The notes: generated from the letters alone by a model not told the origin. A stretch of DNA of 64,000 bases from Nepenthes gracilis (GCA_033239525.1 BSYO01000010.1:12462089-12526088); one strand, 5' to 3'; positions 47,914-61,595 are shown, counted from the first letter of the stretch. A program made the numbers and translations.

Positions 47914-48988
47914 TGTTAGGCCCATTTATTTATTGGCATATTCCGTAATTATGTTGGGTTGTTCGTTGGCGAAATTATTTTTATTGATCGGAAGATTTGT
48001 ATAGGATTCTCACTCAAAGATCGTCACCGCACTGCTCTAGTATCCAAGCCTACCCTTCGCTCGAGCTACACTTGAGCTCCATATCAAGAGAGTGTGCCCT
48101 TGCTACAAGCCCACATTATGCTTAAGTGACATTTCCAAAGGGCGTGCGCTCACTGCTTGCCAGACTTACGCTCAAACTCCATTTCTAGAGGGTGTCCGCT
48201 CGCTACTCAACTGATTTGCGCTCGAACGCCTGGGTGCATTCCCAGTCTAACCCTAGTTGCACCTGCTTAGTGCTTGAGCTGTGCTCGAACGCCACAACAT
48301 GTATTTTTTCAACAATTATATTTTTTACCTTATTTTAAGCCACCCTATTAATACTTGAATAATTCTTTTTACCCTAGTTTTGTTAGGAACAACTTTTGAA
48401 CAGTCATCTTAGTGAGAAAGCCCTCACCGTTTGTGATTATTTTTGTTCCCTTTGAGAAAACTTGGCATCAACTTTTGTGCTTTCATTACAAGTTTTGTCA
48501 TTTCATTTTACTTCATCTTGTACACTACTTCTCGCCTAATAACCTTCGTTGGCGATATCGGTTGCGTGAAAACTAAGCGCCAGTGGTGTGCGATGATTCA
48601 ACGGCTCATAAAGAAAAATTGACAAGAAAATCAAAAAGTATCCAATTTCTTTGCCACGGGCAAATCCAAGAAATTCCTTGGTAGATGTCACAAGATGATA
48701 GTAAGTTGATTAGATTAGTACGTCTGTACCATATAATCTGTAATTTGATTTTCTTAGTACATTCTTTCTCGATCGTTGAAACCCATAAGGTTTTATTCAA
48801 TAGCCACGACTATCGAGGTTTTTCTTCATTATAAAAAATATCATCTTGATTGTTACTACTTTTATTATTTATTATTCATATCTAGATTAGAATATATTTT
48901 ACGTATATTATTTATTCTGTAATTTATATTTCGAAAATTTATTAAGGGGTTAAAATATATTTGGGCTTTGGACAACTAGTCATTTTCA
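47914..48988 (+). repeat. 5' LTR of the pol-less element
   Basis: Begins TGTTAGGCCCATTTAT. It shares GGCGAAATTATTTTTATTGA, GTGAGAAAGCCCTCACCG-type and TTATTAAGGGG blocks with the 3' LTR in the same order. The middle carries CGCTCGA-rich repeats of about 55-60 bp (48,040-48,300). Confidence 0.85.
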
Positions 48989-49059
48989 ATTGGTATCAAA
49001 GACTTACTCTGATTCGTAACCCCTGATCTAAATGTATTCGAATAGATCTCTATCCATTC

Positions 49060-50705
49060 ATCCATTCTTTGATGGGAGTAACTACACTTATTGGAAGGTA
49101 TGTATGAGAGTTTTCCTCAAATCTATAGATAAGCATGTGTGGGGTAGCACTCAATTTAGATGAACTTTGCCCAAAAGCACTATGGGCAATGAATCAAAAG
49201 TTTTATCCTTATGAACAAAAGATGCGTTGGACATACCTGAGATTACCCACAATTAAACTAAATTAGTTAAAAATTTAAAATTATAAATACTTACTACTAG
49301 ATTTATGAAAATTAGGGTGAAGAATGATAAAACATTTAATGAATTTTATACAAACTTAAATGACATAGCAAATTCCAAATTCAACTTACGTGAAAGAATT
49401 CCAAAAAATAGAATAGTCCAAAAAGTCATTAGATTGCTTCTTGAGCGATTTAGACCCAAAGTAACAATGATCGAGGAGGGTAAAGATCTTGACAAAATGA
49501 AAATTGAAAAATTGGTTGGATCTATTGAAACTTATGAACGCACTTTCCCACAATCAAAGAAGTCTAAAGTAATTGCCCTTAATTCTGTTAAAAAGAGAGA
49601 GATACCATAACTTGGATGAGGAGTCGTGTAGCGATAAAGATTTCTCCTTATTCATAAAAAAACTTTAAAAAAATTTGAAGAAAAATAAAATCTCAGCGGA
49701 CAAATAAAAAGTAAACTCAAAAAATTTGATTTTTTTCCAAAAGTGACAAGAAGGACAAAAACGAGATCAAAACTGTCAAACTGAAAAACACTCAAGGGGA
49801 GTAGTGTCATGAATGTCAAGGTTTTCACCATTTTCATGCTAAATGTCCAAATTTTAAATGACAACAAGATTTAACTATGAAAGCTAGTGTCACCGTAAGC
49901 AAGATGAAGATGAGGAGAATGAAGGATGTACTTGAAAAAGGCCAGGCAAAATATATGGCCTTTGTGACCTCTATATGTGAAAATGATAAGAATTTAGATA
50001 CAGGTCTGGATTAAACTGATGACTCTGAGAATGAGCCAGAAGCTTATTTTCGTCACCTTCAGGATGCATATGTTAAATTATTTAAAGAATGTCTAAAAGT
50101 TAAGAAAACTAATACATTCTTAAAGAACAAATTGGCCGAATTCAAAAATGAAAAATTTGCTTTTAGAATTGCATTAAATATAAAAACTCAAGAATTTGAT
50201 CAATTAAATGAATCATTTATAGAGAAATTCAAGACCCTTGAATCAATTTTGAAACTGTGCAAAATGATCTAAAATAATTTTCAAGTGGATCTAAACAATT
50301 AGACCATATGCTCAATTAGGGAAAAGTCGATAGAAACAAAATATGGTTGGAGTCTTGAAAGCTAATATTAACCCAAAAGTTATTTTTATTCAAGCTACTC
50401 CATTGTGAAAAGAAAGGAGCATGTCATCAATCCCCAGTAATCAAAAGTAAAGAAGTTCTATGAAGATGTGTATTAATGTACCAAATAATCCTACCTCAAA
50501 TAGAAGAAGAACCCGTGGCTTAAATCACACTAGGAAGCAAGGTGGGAAAGTTTCCTTCAATACTAAATTTGTCTTGACCTGTCATAAGTGTCAAAAAATT
50601 GGTCATATTCGCCTCTACTGCCATGCAGCAAATTTTCAAAACACCTTTCATCAAAGTCCAAACATGGAAACTCTTGTCAACCATATTAACTTTCTAAATG
50701 ATTAA
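49060..50705 (+). pseudogene. Copia-type gag relic with two zinc knuckles
   Basis: Starts near 49,060 with FFDGSNYTYWKVCMRVFLKS, a UBN2/DUF4219-type gag opening. Then comes the frame 49,305-49,610 (FNEFYTNLNDIANSKFNLRE, VIRLLLERFRPKVTMIEEGK) and a knuckle CHECQGFHHFHAKC at about 49,810. A second knuckle, CHKCQKIGHIRLYC, lies at about 50,580. Both fit CX2CX4HX4C. Stops separate the blocks, so no single product is made. Having two knuckles about 770 bp apart is unusual for a simple gag and may reflect duplication or fusion. Confidence 0.75.
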
Positions 50706-50849
50706 GTGACGAATTTAAATAAAATAATAAAATGTGAAAAGAAAATATGGATCAAGAAAAGTGATCTTCTTATCAAGGATCCTCATTAATCTCCAAATTA
50801 TTTATACCATATGTGTGGTTCCAAAAATTAAAAAAAGAAAAGGAGAACC

Positions 50850-52640
50850 ATGGTCATTGCATCTACCAAATGCCTTGGTGTCGCTCAAGCGCCATGGCCT
50901 ACATTCTTTATCTTTCAACACCAATTCTGTGCAACGCACTATTCCTCTTTCCAAACCCTCGTCGTTCATCTCTCTTTGTCATCATAATTTTTCTCTCTCT
51001 ACCTCCTTGCACTCTAAAAACTTTCAGATCTACTCTTCCTCTCCATGATTTTGGGCATCCTCAAGGTAATTACTCCTCCCTTTTCAATTTTTTTCTCTTC
51101 CTTCTACCATTAATGGTGGCGGTACTATTCAATGCAGGTATTCACATCTCCCTTCATGATCGCATTTTTTTTTTGTTTTGCTCGCCAATTTAGTAGTTTT
51201 TTGTGCCCCATTTTTGTAGATCTTGTTTTGCCCGGTCATGAGGTTTGGGTATCTCCACATGGTATATGCCAATATTTTTGGGATCCCCTCTACCCAATCT
51301 ATCCCCCTTTAGTGTCCATTTGTCAAGATTTTGCCTCCCTCCCATTCCATGGTGATGGAGGTTTCATGGGTTTCGTGCAGTCCATGTGTGGCCTGCACAC
51401 ACACAATGTAGGCTTTTCGCCACTATGTGGGCTTTTGTAGTACTGTCGGCAGTGGTAATGCCGATTTTTGTCATCTGTGAACTATGGACCTAGCCATCCC
51501 TTGTGGCATGTTCCGCGGTGGTACATGACCGGTTCCTTCCCTTGTGCAGGCCGTTTTTAGGCATGTCCTCAATTGTCTCTCTTTCTCTGACTCCTCTTCT
51601 ATTTTGCCTTGCAGATGCCAACTCCATGAAAATCCCTTACTTGAAAATCCGTTTGCAAGCAACCTTGGTCGAGTGGGCACTTAGCTCCTGACCGGCTCAT
51701 CGATGCCGAAGCTGAGGGGCTGTTTAATTCTCGTATATCTCACTGTCAACTTTCCTTCAAATGAAAAGTTGACCTTGCATGCCTTGACCCATCTATTTCA
51801 TCCATGCTCACAGACTGATATTAGGAGCCGATCATATCGATTTGATTACCCCTCACAACTTATGGTTCAAGAATTCTACTCCAACATCTTTGATTTTTCA
51901 TCTAATTCCTTTTCTACCTTTTTCAGGGGACGTCACTTTCAGATTACCTTAGACGTGATCTCCAGCATTCTTAATATCTTTCGGGTTACAAATCCTGACT
52001 ATCCTTACACTTGGATTGCCATGCCCCACCGTAATGAAATTGCTTCTTTTCTTCATAGCTCTCTTATAGAATGGAATGACAGATCATTCAAGACCAAACT
52101 TCTCTCCCCTCAGAGGTTGGTCATGAGCTGAATTATACTGATAAATATTTTTTCAATAATTCACTTCTCATCCATCCCTCTCGATAAAGCCTTATTCCTC
52201 TATACTCTTTTGAGTAGGCGGCTCATTGATCTACCGTCACACTTTTACTCTCACATCATCACATATTTTGAGTCCAACAAGGATGACAACCTTCCCCATG
52301 GTTGTCTTATCCAGCGACTTGTCATGGTTTAGGGATTTCATTTCCAAATCTTTCCTATCTGCCGCTTGGGCCACCTATTACCCGCACTACATTTGTCCAA
52401 AGTCAGTCTCACACTCGTCACTTCTTCCCAACTCCCAAAGATCCTCTCGATGAGCCCCTACCAGAGGTTTCTTCCTTTTTCACTAAGGGTGGCCCTTTGT
52501 GTCCAGGCGCCTCTTCTCCTAATCCCTCATGTCCTGGTCCGTCCAATCCTCCTCGATTATCTACCTCTTTCTCCTTTACATTTATAGGTCAGCTCTCCCA
52601 GTTTTTTGATCGGATGGAGCATCTATTTTTCTCTCAAGAG
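50850..52640 (+). pseudogene. Plant-transposon-type domain region of the pol-less element
   Basis: The frame 51,703-52,131 (142 codons) contains LMVQEFYSNIFDFSSNS and FFRGRHFQITLDVISSILNI. This resembles the 'putative plant transposon protein' domain found in many plant retroelement-derived proteins (V-x-E-F-Y-x-N, then V-R-G-x-x-F, then I-x-x-x-L-x-I). Later frames (52,302-52,643) are Pro/Ser-rich. After that, about 52,820, a GTTCATGACAAAAAGTGGGAG tract (read as a coding end or purine tract) leads to the 3' part. Overlapping frames and stops indicate decay. The function is unknown. Confidence 0.55.
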
Positions 52641-52643
52641 TAG

Positions 52644-53297
52644 CTAAATGCTTCTCACACACAGCTGCAGTCAAACGTCCTTGCAAGCTTTCAATGTCTT
52701 GATTCTCGCTTGACTACTCAGGAGGAGGAGCTCGTTGTCGGAGCGGTAGCATGCTTGTTCTTTTGCTCGGCCATCTTCCGGTGATTCTTTTGCCTTTGAT
52801 TGATGCCATTTTTTTGGTCGTTCATGACAAAAAGTGGGAGATTTATTTCTCTCGTTTATTTGCTTAGGAGGAGTGGAGGTTCATTTGTCTTAAATTATGT
52901 TGGTTTCATTGTTATGACTTTCATTTTATGCTCATTTATTTGTTAGGGGGAGTATTTGTTCTATATTAAATTATATGGCTTTCTCTTGCTATTATTCTAT
53001 TCTTATTATTAACTGGCTTTATCTTAATTTTATTGAGTTAGCCTTATATTTATTTTGCTACTACTTTTATCAGCTTCTGTACTAGCCATAGTTACACAGA
53101 CACAATAGCTCTCTTTTGACTTAGTAGCTCTTTTATCTATTTTGTCCTTAGATTTATCTATTGTGTTTGATGTCCTCTAGGCATAGCTTTTTGTATACCT
53201 CGATTCTATCTTAGTGGTGTCTAAACCCATAATTCTATTATATTTTGATTTATTTTCTTGTGTGGGATTTTATTACGGAATTACCAAATGGGGATAT
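52644..53297. other. 3' internal non-coding region of the pol-less element
   Basis: T-rich spacer between the last domain-like frame and the 3' LTR. No RT or RNase H relics seen. A purine tract precedes 53,298. Confidence 0.5.
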
Positions 53298-54420
53298 TGT
53301 CAGACCCATTTATATGTTGTCATATTTTATGATTGTGTTGGGTTATTCATTGGCGAAATTATTTTTATTGATCGGGAGATCTGTATCAGATTCTTACTCG
53401 AAGATCGTCACTGCACCCCTCCAGTATCTATGCCTATCCTTCGCTAGAGCCACGCTCGAGCTCTGTATAAAAAAAAGTGCCCTCACTATATGCCCACTTT
53501 ACGCTCAAGCGGCATTTTCAGAGGGCGTGCGCTTGCTACTCACTCGACTAGCACTCGAACTCCATTTCTAGAAGGCGTCCGCTCACTGTTCGCCTGACCT
53601 ACGCTTGAACTCCATTTCCAGATGGCATCCGCTCACTGCTCGCCTGATCTACGCTCAAGCATTCGGGCGCATTCCCAATCAAATCCTAGTCATGCTCACC
53701 TCGTGCTTGAACCATACTCGAGTGCCGCGGTGTGCATTCTCCTAACAGTCATATTTTTTACCTTATCTTGGACCACTCTATAAATACCCGCACAATTCTT
53801 TTTACACTAGTTTTGTCGGGAATGACTTTTGAACGGCCATTTCAGTGAGAGAGCTCTCACCGTTTGTGATTATTTTTGCTCCCTTTCAAAAAACTTAGCC
53901 TCAACTTTTGTGCTTTCATTACTAGTTTTCTCACTTTATTTTGTTTCATCTTATACACCTCTTCTCATCTAATAACCTTCATTGGCAATATCAGTGGCCT
54001 AAAAACTAGGCTCCAATGGAGTGCGGTGATTCGACGGCACGTAAAGAGAGATTGACAAGAAGATTAGAAGGTGTCTGGTTCCATTATTGTGAGTAATTTA
54101 AAGGAGTTCCTTAGTTGGAATACTAAGATGAGAATAAGTCGGTTAGGTTAGTGCATCTATACTAACCAATTTGTAAGTTTATTTTCTTTGTGTATTCTTT
54201 TCTAACCGTTAAAGTTCGGAGGGTTTTACTCAATAGTCGTGAATATCGAGATCTTTTTTCATTACAAAAAATCTCATATTGATTGTTACTACTTTTATTG
54301 TTTATTGTACATATTTATATTAGAATATATTTTACGTGTACTATAATTCTATAATTTATATTTTATAAATTTATTAAGGGGTCGAAACATATTTAGGCTT
54401 TGGATGACTAGTCGTTTTCA
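53298..54420 (+). repeat. 3' LTR of the pol-less element
   Basis: Begins TGTCAGACCCATTTAT and ends GTCGTTTTCA directly before CTTAC. It is about 48 bp longer than the 5' copy. Its CGCTCGA-rich tandem repeats (53,440-53,720) seem to include an extra unit, which may explain the length difference. Confidence 0.85.
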
Positions 54421-54425
54421 CTTAC

Positions 54426-55560
54426 AATGGTCAGATGGATAAACATAGGAAACTCTACACAATTACAAATAATATTGTACTTTTTTTCTTGGAGAAATTA
54501 ATCTTAATTCTTTCATAAATTGTAGAGTATTTTTATAATTATTTTAATAATTATCTTGTAGTGCATAAAAATTCTTCAAATACTTAAATATGTAGATATT
54601 AGAGCATACAAAAGCTATATTATAAAATTTTAAATATGTGAAACTATTTATAATAAACGGTACAAAGAAGATCAAAAAATTTTGTGATTCCCACATTTCC
54701 TTTGAAGTGTCAGGCGTGCATAGACAAATTGATAAACTTTTAAAACATGTAAAGAATATATTTAGTAATTTTTAACATACAAGAATATTATATATAAAAT
54801 TTATAATATTTTAGAATATTAAATTAGATTATCAATACATATATAAAAATATTTATAGAGAAATAACTTAGCAAACTAACATATATGATCTAATATCATA
54901 ATCCTCACAAAAATAGTAAAGAATGAGAGGGAGAGTCCATGCATATGAAATATAAATATTTTAACAACAAAAATATGACATGCATAAACATTTAGAACAA
55001 TAAATGCTCTAAAAATTTAAAAATTTAGCAACAAATGAAAGAAAATTTGGGATGTACTTGTCTTCATTTGAATATCACAAAAATATTGCCTTGATTCATT
55101 TCAATTGACTTTTTTAGCTTTCTATCTCTTCTCCTTCTCTCTATACTCTCAAAATCTGAAAAAAAAAAAGATTAAAAATTAGTTAAACATGACTTATATA
55201 GTAGAATAGTGCACATGCACTTGCAAACCTACATCGAGTGCCGTAGCCAAGTACTATGGAGCACGAGCATCACCTTGAGTACGCATTAGGTGTTGGTATT
55301 CTATCACAGCGGTCAAGCCCCCATCAGGAGTGCATCAAGCATAAATACATTGAAAAATACACTTGATGTCCGATCAAGCATTTGTCAGAAGTGACCTTTT
55401 TACCCAGAATATGCATGAGCACACATCGGATACCAATCAAGCGTCCTTTAACTTGATATGACCCAATCCAAAATTGACCTTGGCCTAGTTTATTTCTTCT
55501 TTAACTTTATTTTAATTATCTCAACTTAATTAGTCATAATTAAAATTTAATTTTGATGTG
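54426..55560 (-). repeat. Continuation of long-LTR fragment, minus orientation
   Basis: AT-rich, then a CT-rich block at 55,110-55,150 resembling the CT-rich leader at 61,540-61,600 on the same strand, followed by a segment of TCGAGTGC-type words. This is consistent with the part of an LTR split by the CTTAC element, but similarity is patchy. Confidence 0.35.
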
Positions 55561-57430
55561 TAAATATATGAATTAAAAAGATTGAATAATTATTAAGGAT
55601 AATTATAGGTTTCGGTGAGGCCCTAAATACTGGACCATTGTATTTGGCACTGCTGCACCGTTAATAGTGTAGTTGGTACCTGGGTGCGTAGAAAGAGGTG
55701 CTCATGCATGCTTAGTAGTAGAATTGCTGTCTGAAGGGTGCATAAGTCATGTATAAAATTATTTTAGATAGCATTTCTGTACTAGATTTGCACGAGCATT
55801 GATGTGCATTTGTTCTAATATCTCCATGCTTGATAAGAGTATGAGGACAATCATGCACCAACCAAGATTGGCATTTATGCCTAATGTGCACGTGACTAGC
55901 TCATTTATGGGAGTATGTGTATACAAGAAATTTTTACATCTTTTCAGCTCATCTATATGAGAATTCAAAAAGAAGGGAGAGAGAAGAAGAAAAGAGAGGA
56001 AGAAAAGAAGAATATTTTATTGCAAAACTTTAAAGGATCTTAGAGATTTAAAGTAAGGTATGTGAATTCCAATCTTAATTCTTCATACTTTCACTAAAAG
56101 TTCTAAATTTCTTCTTTTTTTTGTCCAAATTTTGAGTTCATGTCCTAATTCTCCATATATATTTTCATTCATGCGTCTTATACAGTTGACATGTATTCAT
56201 AGTCTTTAATTCTTAAATATCTCATATTTTGAAGTCCTTTGTTCATATTCATTATAATTGTTTAAAAATCCTAAAATTCATTAAAATATTTGTTTAGATG
56301 TTTGTTATTTTTCAAGAACCCTAGAGAAATCAATTTGCTAAGTTAACTCAAGCTACCTTATTTTCAAATTCTAGACAATATATTCAACTTGTAGATTTGT
56401 TTTTCATTTTTTAGAAGAAAACATTGTGAAAAATTAATGAAAAGTATATATTAACATATCAAAGAATAGGAGGGTAATGATAGTTAGTAATGCCCCTTCT
56501 ATAGAGAGAATATTATAGAGAGAATATGTAGATAAGCCCACACCACCCCACACCACGGATTTGGAATAGTAGAGTAAGGCTAAGTTGACAAAAAACACAC
56601 ACCTTGTCATTTGTGTATTCATTTTAGTCAATGAAATTCATATTTAGCCTTTAGTTTATTATTTTTTCTATACTTCTTAATGACTCATATGTATTTTTAT
56701 ATATCTTATTTACTTATTAAGCTTTTATTTTACCCTACATTGTCACTACTTCTGGATTAATAAGCTTGAACCACTTGAATGATTTAGACCAGTAGGCATA
56801 TGGGGAGGATTTTTGGCAATTTTGATATTAATCATATTTTTTTTCTGTTATTGGAAGCAAATTAAATGTTTTGAATTTGTGTTGGCATGTACAAGTTGAT
56901 ACTTGGTGGCCAAGGGGCCATACATATTATAAATTCTTATGTTGTTACATGTAGTGGATTTTCATTAATGGATAATTTGATATATGTTTTTATATTAAGC
57001 AAGTACTTAAGGAGTTAATGATCAAACAAAATAATTTTGTCATACCCTAGGTCAATATGCTTGAGAGTTTTAATAGATTTTACTTGTAGCATTGTAGTCT
57101 CGACTTTTTCAAGTTTTGGTTAATTTTATATTAACAATTCAGTTCATAACAACAAGTGGAATCAAAATAAGTCAAAATTTTAAATTTCTAAGTGACTAAA
57201 AAGAAATAAACTTTATGAATTATGCCATGATACGTAAAAGATGTTTGGAATCCAACATAATGGAGGATCCAACCAAGAGAATGGACTTCTTATGGTTCTA
57301 GCTAGCTAAGGTAATGGGTCATTTGGTTCACATGTTGCCCCTAAATCCAAGCCATGTTATAATTAGCAAAGCTAGAGAAAACCCCGAAGGGGTGATGGAT
57401 TATGAGAGATTCACAAGCAAATATGTTTAT
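55561..57430 (+). repeat. Probable LTR fragment and internal start, plus orientation
   Basis: A purine-rich leader (55,970-56,010) followed by a GTAAGGTATG donor-like site resembles LTR leaders elsewhere in the window. A degenerate primer site AACAAGTGGAATCAAAAT occurs at about 57,150. No partner LTR or gag was identified. Confidence 0.35.
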
Positions 57431-57904
57431 GACATACCGTATTTTTAAATCAAAAATCGGCAAGGGTTCGACTGTAATACGGACGTCGAACTAATACAAA
57501 ACATGTACAATATCCTATACAACAAACATAAATCTATCTAAATTAATTCCAACACATCCAGACAATCACGCTCAAACAACATAGGATCCAAAATCCACAT
57601 CAAAACGTGGCACCAACATTGTGTATCCGGATACAATATCGGGTAGAGAAAGATGCCGCTAGGTACCAGAAACAAATCATCACAATCCTACGAAAGCATA
57701 TACTATCATCCATATAATATTTCAAATTTTCATTTGATTTAATTGGGATTATTTATTATTATTTTGGATAATTTTGGTGTGATAAAAATTAATTATATAT
57801 TATAAAATTTTGGAGGTTATTTGGACCTGTTGGGTCGGTGTCTGAGGTGTGTCCGTTCGATTTGCCCGAGTATCGATTTGAGTTTTGAAAATTAAAAGAA
57901 ACAG

Positions 57905-57955
<51 letters not shown>

Positions 57956-60036
57956 GGGGAGGGAAAATGGGAAGCAGAACACAGAGGGCTTCGGGTAGAG
58001 AGAGGGAGGGGGAAGAGAGAGAGAGAGAGGAGCAAATGAAGGCTCTTGAGTTCGATTCTGGTTTCGAGTTAGTTGGAAAAATCATAGATCGGGTTGAGGC
58101 AAGTATATATCAATACCCTTATCTTCCGTTCTTTTTTATTTTCGTTCGATCCCCTTCAGGTATTATTGACTCGATACCTAACCCATACATGTATTTGTGA
58201 TACCCATGGCTTGATTATGTATATATATGAATTTCATATTCAAATTTGCAGAAATTGACTGGTTTCACACTAAAACTCTAACCCCGTGCCTGGGTGATTT
58301 CGGCCTCTGATTTTTGAGACTTCTACATAAATTAAGTTTAGAATATCATTACCTATATCATATATGAGTTAATTTATCGATTGGATATCCGATTTGGTTG
58401 TTTTATGTGTATTTTCGTTCTTCAAAACCCTAAGATGCGCCCGGACCTCCTTTAAGCACATATTTTAAGTTTTATGCATAAATTGAATTGAGATTATGAT
58501 TATCCATGTCTTGAATTTGGTATTTTATCCATTGGATGCTCGAATATTTGTGAATCATCCGATATGCATAACCGGGGTACTGTTCATGTGCAAAGTTACT
58601 ATTCATCCAAGGCTTTTAAGTAATTTTGCATGATTCGACATGGTTCAATTGTTAATTAAATTACATATATTAGCATGTGTTTAATTGTCTTGTTCGAAAA
58701 TTTTGTTTGATAACCAATTGTGAAGGAAATGTCATCCGGAAGCCTTTGAAGATACAATTGCCTCTCGGTGGTAAGATTTTCTATTATTCCCTATGATTAT
58801 GATATTCATATATGCAAATTAAGTCATGAGTAGATTTAAATTTAAAAGAAAGATAAAAATCGTGCAAGTATTTGGAAAAAAATTTCACAATTATTATATG
58901 ATTGATTGGTTCTCTCGGATGGAAAAGATTGTGAAAGAAGTATAGTAGACCTTCCTTTAAAAGAATAAGAAATCATGAAATTAGGATCACAAATTTATAT
59001 TACGGAAGGTAATACCCCTTGACATGCCATTAGTATGACAATTGAGACTTAAGGATTGTCCTGACCGCATATTGTAGCAGGTGATATTCTTTACAAGTCT
59101 TAGGATATTACTGTAGAAGGACAACAACCGCCTCTGAGCCCCGGGAAATGTGGGGGCAGATGTGTATGGCCCATCTACAAGCATGATATATAGATGGCCC
59201 GCCTCTGAATCGATAATAGGAGCTTACACCCTTAGGTCATGTGGATGAAATGACAATTTCCTTGTTCTCCCGCACATTTAGCTAGTAATGTTTATTAGCA
59301 CTGATATGTAAATATAAGTAATTATATATAATTTATATCCCAAAGAGAATATAGATAAAATGTGAAAAGTTAATTGTGTTCTAAAAGTATATTCAATCAC
59401 ATCTTATATTTACGCATCCTTATTATACTTGTATATCCCTCTTCTATTTTATTTTTTTAATATTGTTTATTATATTGATTATATTATACTTATTGAGTTT
59501 TTGTCTCACCCTTACTTCTCCTTATCTCTAGATTAGTACAGGTCTGTTAGACCTAAGGGGATATTATAGAGATTTAAAGTGGATTAGGCTTAATATTTAG
59601 AAGATTATATCGAAGACTTATAATTTGTAACTTTATATATGTCATGAAAAAATTATACATATTTATATTTCTTTTGGGAATCTTAATGTATATTATATAT
59701 ATAACTGATGATGAGATAGTTTAGTTTCCACTGTGCTTGGATTTATTATATTTTGGCAAGTTATCGTGATTTGTAACAAGTACCTAGTGGCCTCTCTTTT
59801 TAGCCAATGTTGTATTCAGATACACAGCGTTGGAGTCACGAATAATATGTGACAATTGGATCCTGTGAGGAGTTATTATTGGATCTTGTATGATTTTATG
59901 TGTTGTTCTTGTATGATATCAAATGTTGAAATTATTTAAATGAATTTTATAGGAGATTGTAGGGGTTTTTATATTGGCAGATGTTCGTATTATAGACGAA
60001 ATTCTGTCGAATTTTCAGTAGAAAAATACGGTCCAT
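57431..60036 (+). repeat. Long-LTR copy, plus orientation, with TAA microsatellite
   Basis: Carries a TAA microsatellite (57,907-57,953), a purine-rich leader (57,995-58,035), GAGTTCGATTCTGG and a GGTTGAGGCAAGT donor-like site. Later it has a GGATATTACTGTAGAAGG block matching 7,460-7,480, and it ends near AATACGGTCCATCACA at about 60,036. The left boundary is unclear. A 250-bp piece at 57,431-57,690 (ACCGTATTTTTAAATC) looks like the end of a related copy in minus orientation. No coding. Confidence 0.5.
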
Positions 60037-61563
60037 CACAATCCATACATGCAGTGAAATCTACTATGTCATGCTATCATCAAATTCATCCAAGATATAC
60101 AAGTCTCCATACATCTACACAAAGTTACAAAAATACAAATAACTCTGAGAGGATCTTCCAGTCCGAAGCCTAACGCACTACTAAATACTACTCCATCTTG
60201 TCGGGTATAAGTGCGTGCTCACCTGAAGGTAGAAAAACGGTAAGGAGTGAGCCAAATACTCAGCGAGATACAATATAATAAAAAATAATAAGCAATATAC
60301 TCAAAATAAAGTAGAAGAAGGATGTAGGAGTATGACATAAATGCATAAATATGAAACATGATTTAAATATATTTTTCGGAACACCTTTATCTTTTCCATT
60401 TTATTTCTTATTTCTTTAAATTCTAAAACATGCAAAAATCTTCATTATCTTTTCGGATCTGCACTAGTGGGCCTCACCAACTAATGGGCAGACGATCGAG
60501 AAATAGAATGTGTATGTATCCACACATTCTAAGGCACATATCACGAACCTCAAACTTTAATGTTCTGTGACGGACGGTATACCTTTCTCCAGTATATAAG
60601 GCCAAATATGCCACCAAAGTATCACTCGTCATCTAGGAGCATTTCTCGATCTACCATTATAACATCCTAAGGTATGCCATAGAATGCTACCCTCTAAAGT
60701 ACAAATCCTTATTCCAAATTTTATAATTACTTATTCTTAAGAGATGGTCCACCAAATTCAAATACGAAATTCTCACTCCTTGGTGAACGGGTCATCAAAT
60801 ATATCAAATTGTGGAGTCCCTTCATAAACCTTACATATCATGCAAAATTCTCAAATACAAATACTATTAATCATTTTTCACAATTTAAGTTTTCACATGA
60901 GTTCAAATATATGAATAATTTAACATGATACTTAAAAGAATCAGAAATTCCTTGCCACATCAGGCCAAATATGACTTTAGAACTTCCGAACGAATAATCC
61001 TTCACGAATGGTTAGCAATATAATTTTTCAAAATATACAATTAAGTATATACAATTATACATAATTTAAATATCAATTAAATAAAATGAAATCATACAAA
61101 AATACCAAAGTAGCTCGGGTGAACAGTGCTAGCGTGGGTGAACAATGTCACATGGATATTAGGGTCCCGTATGTGCAAAATCAAACACCCAACTGGTAAA
61201 TATCCATAACTATGTCATCGGTTTTTATAATCTCATGCTAAAACATGTATAAAACTCGAAATAATTGGATAAATAGGGTCCAAGCACAGGTTAGCGTTTC
61301 GGGGTGTGCAAGGACTGCGTGAAATCATCAAATCAGATATCAAAGAACAAATAAATCATGCAAGGGTCATGGATTCCACAAAATACATGTTTTGGATGGA
61401 TATCGGAATGAAAATACCGGAGAGATACAAATGAAAATTACAACAAGAGAAAGAAAAGGATATAAGTTTACTTATTTCAACCTGATCTATCACTTTTTCA
61501 ACTAGCTCTAAGTCAGATTCGAATTCAAAGGTTTCGATCTCCTTTTCCTCTCCCTACTCCTTT

Positions 61564-61595
<32 letters not shown>

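Larger units (their letters stand above)
47914..54420 (+). mobile_element. 6.5-kb LTR retroelement with gag-like coding but no recognisable pol
   Basis: 5' LTR 47,914-48,988 and 3' LTR 53,298-54,420 both start TGT(T/C)AG(G/A)CCCATTTAT and end TTTTCA. The whole is flanked by CTTAC at 47,909-47,913 and 54,421-54,425. A primer site TGGTATCAAAGA lies 2 bases after the 5' LTR, and a purine-rich AAATGGGGATAT directly precedes the 3' LTR. Between are gag-like frames with two zinc knuckles and a plant-transposon-type domain. No protease, integrase, RT or RNase H was recognised. It fits a non-autonomous LARD-type element. LTR divergence and stops show it is old. Confidence 0.85.

Noticed and set aside
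57789..58085. Frame with a run of Ile or Leu residues resembling a membrane protein
   Set aside because: The hydrophobic run is the TAA microsatellite read on the minus strand.
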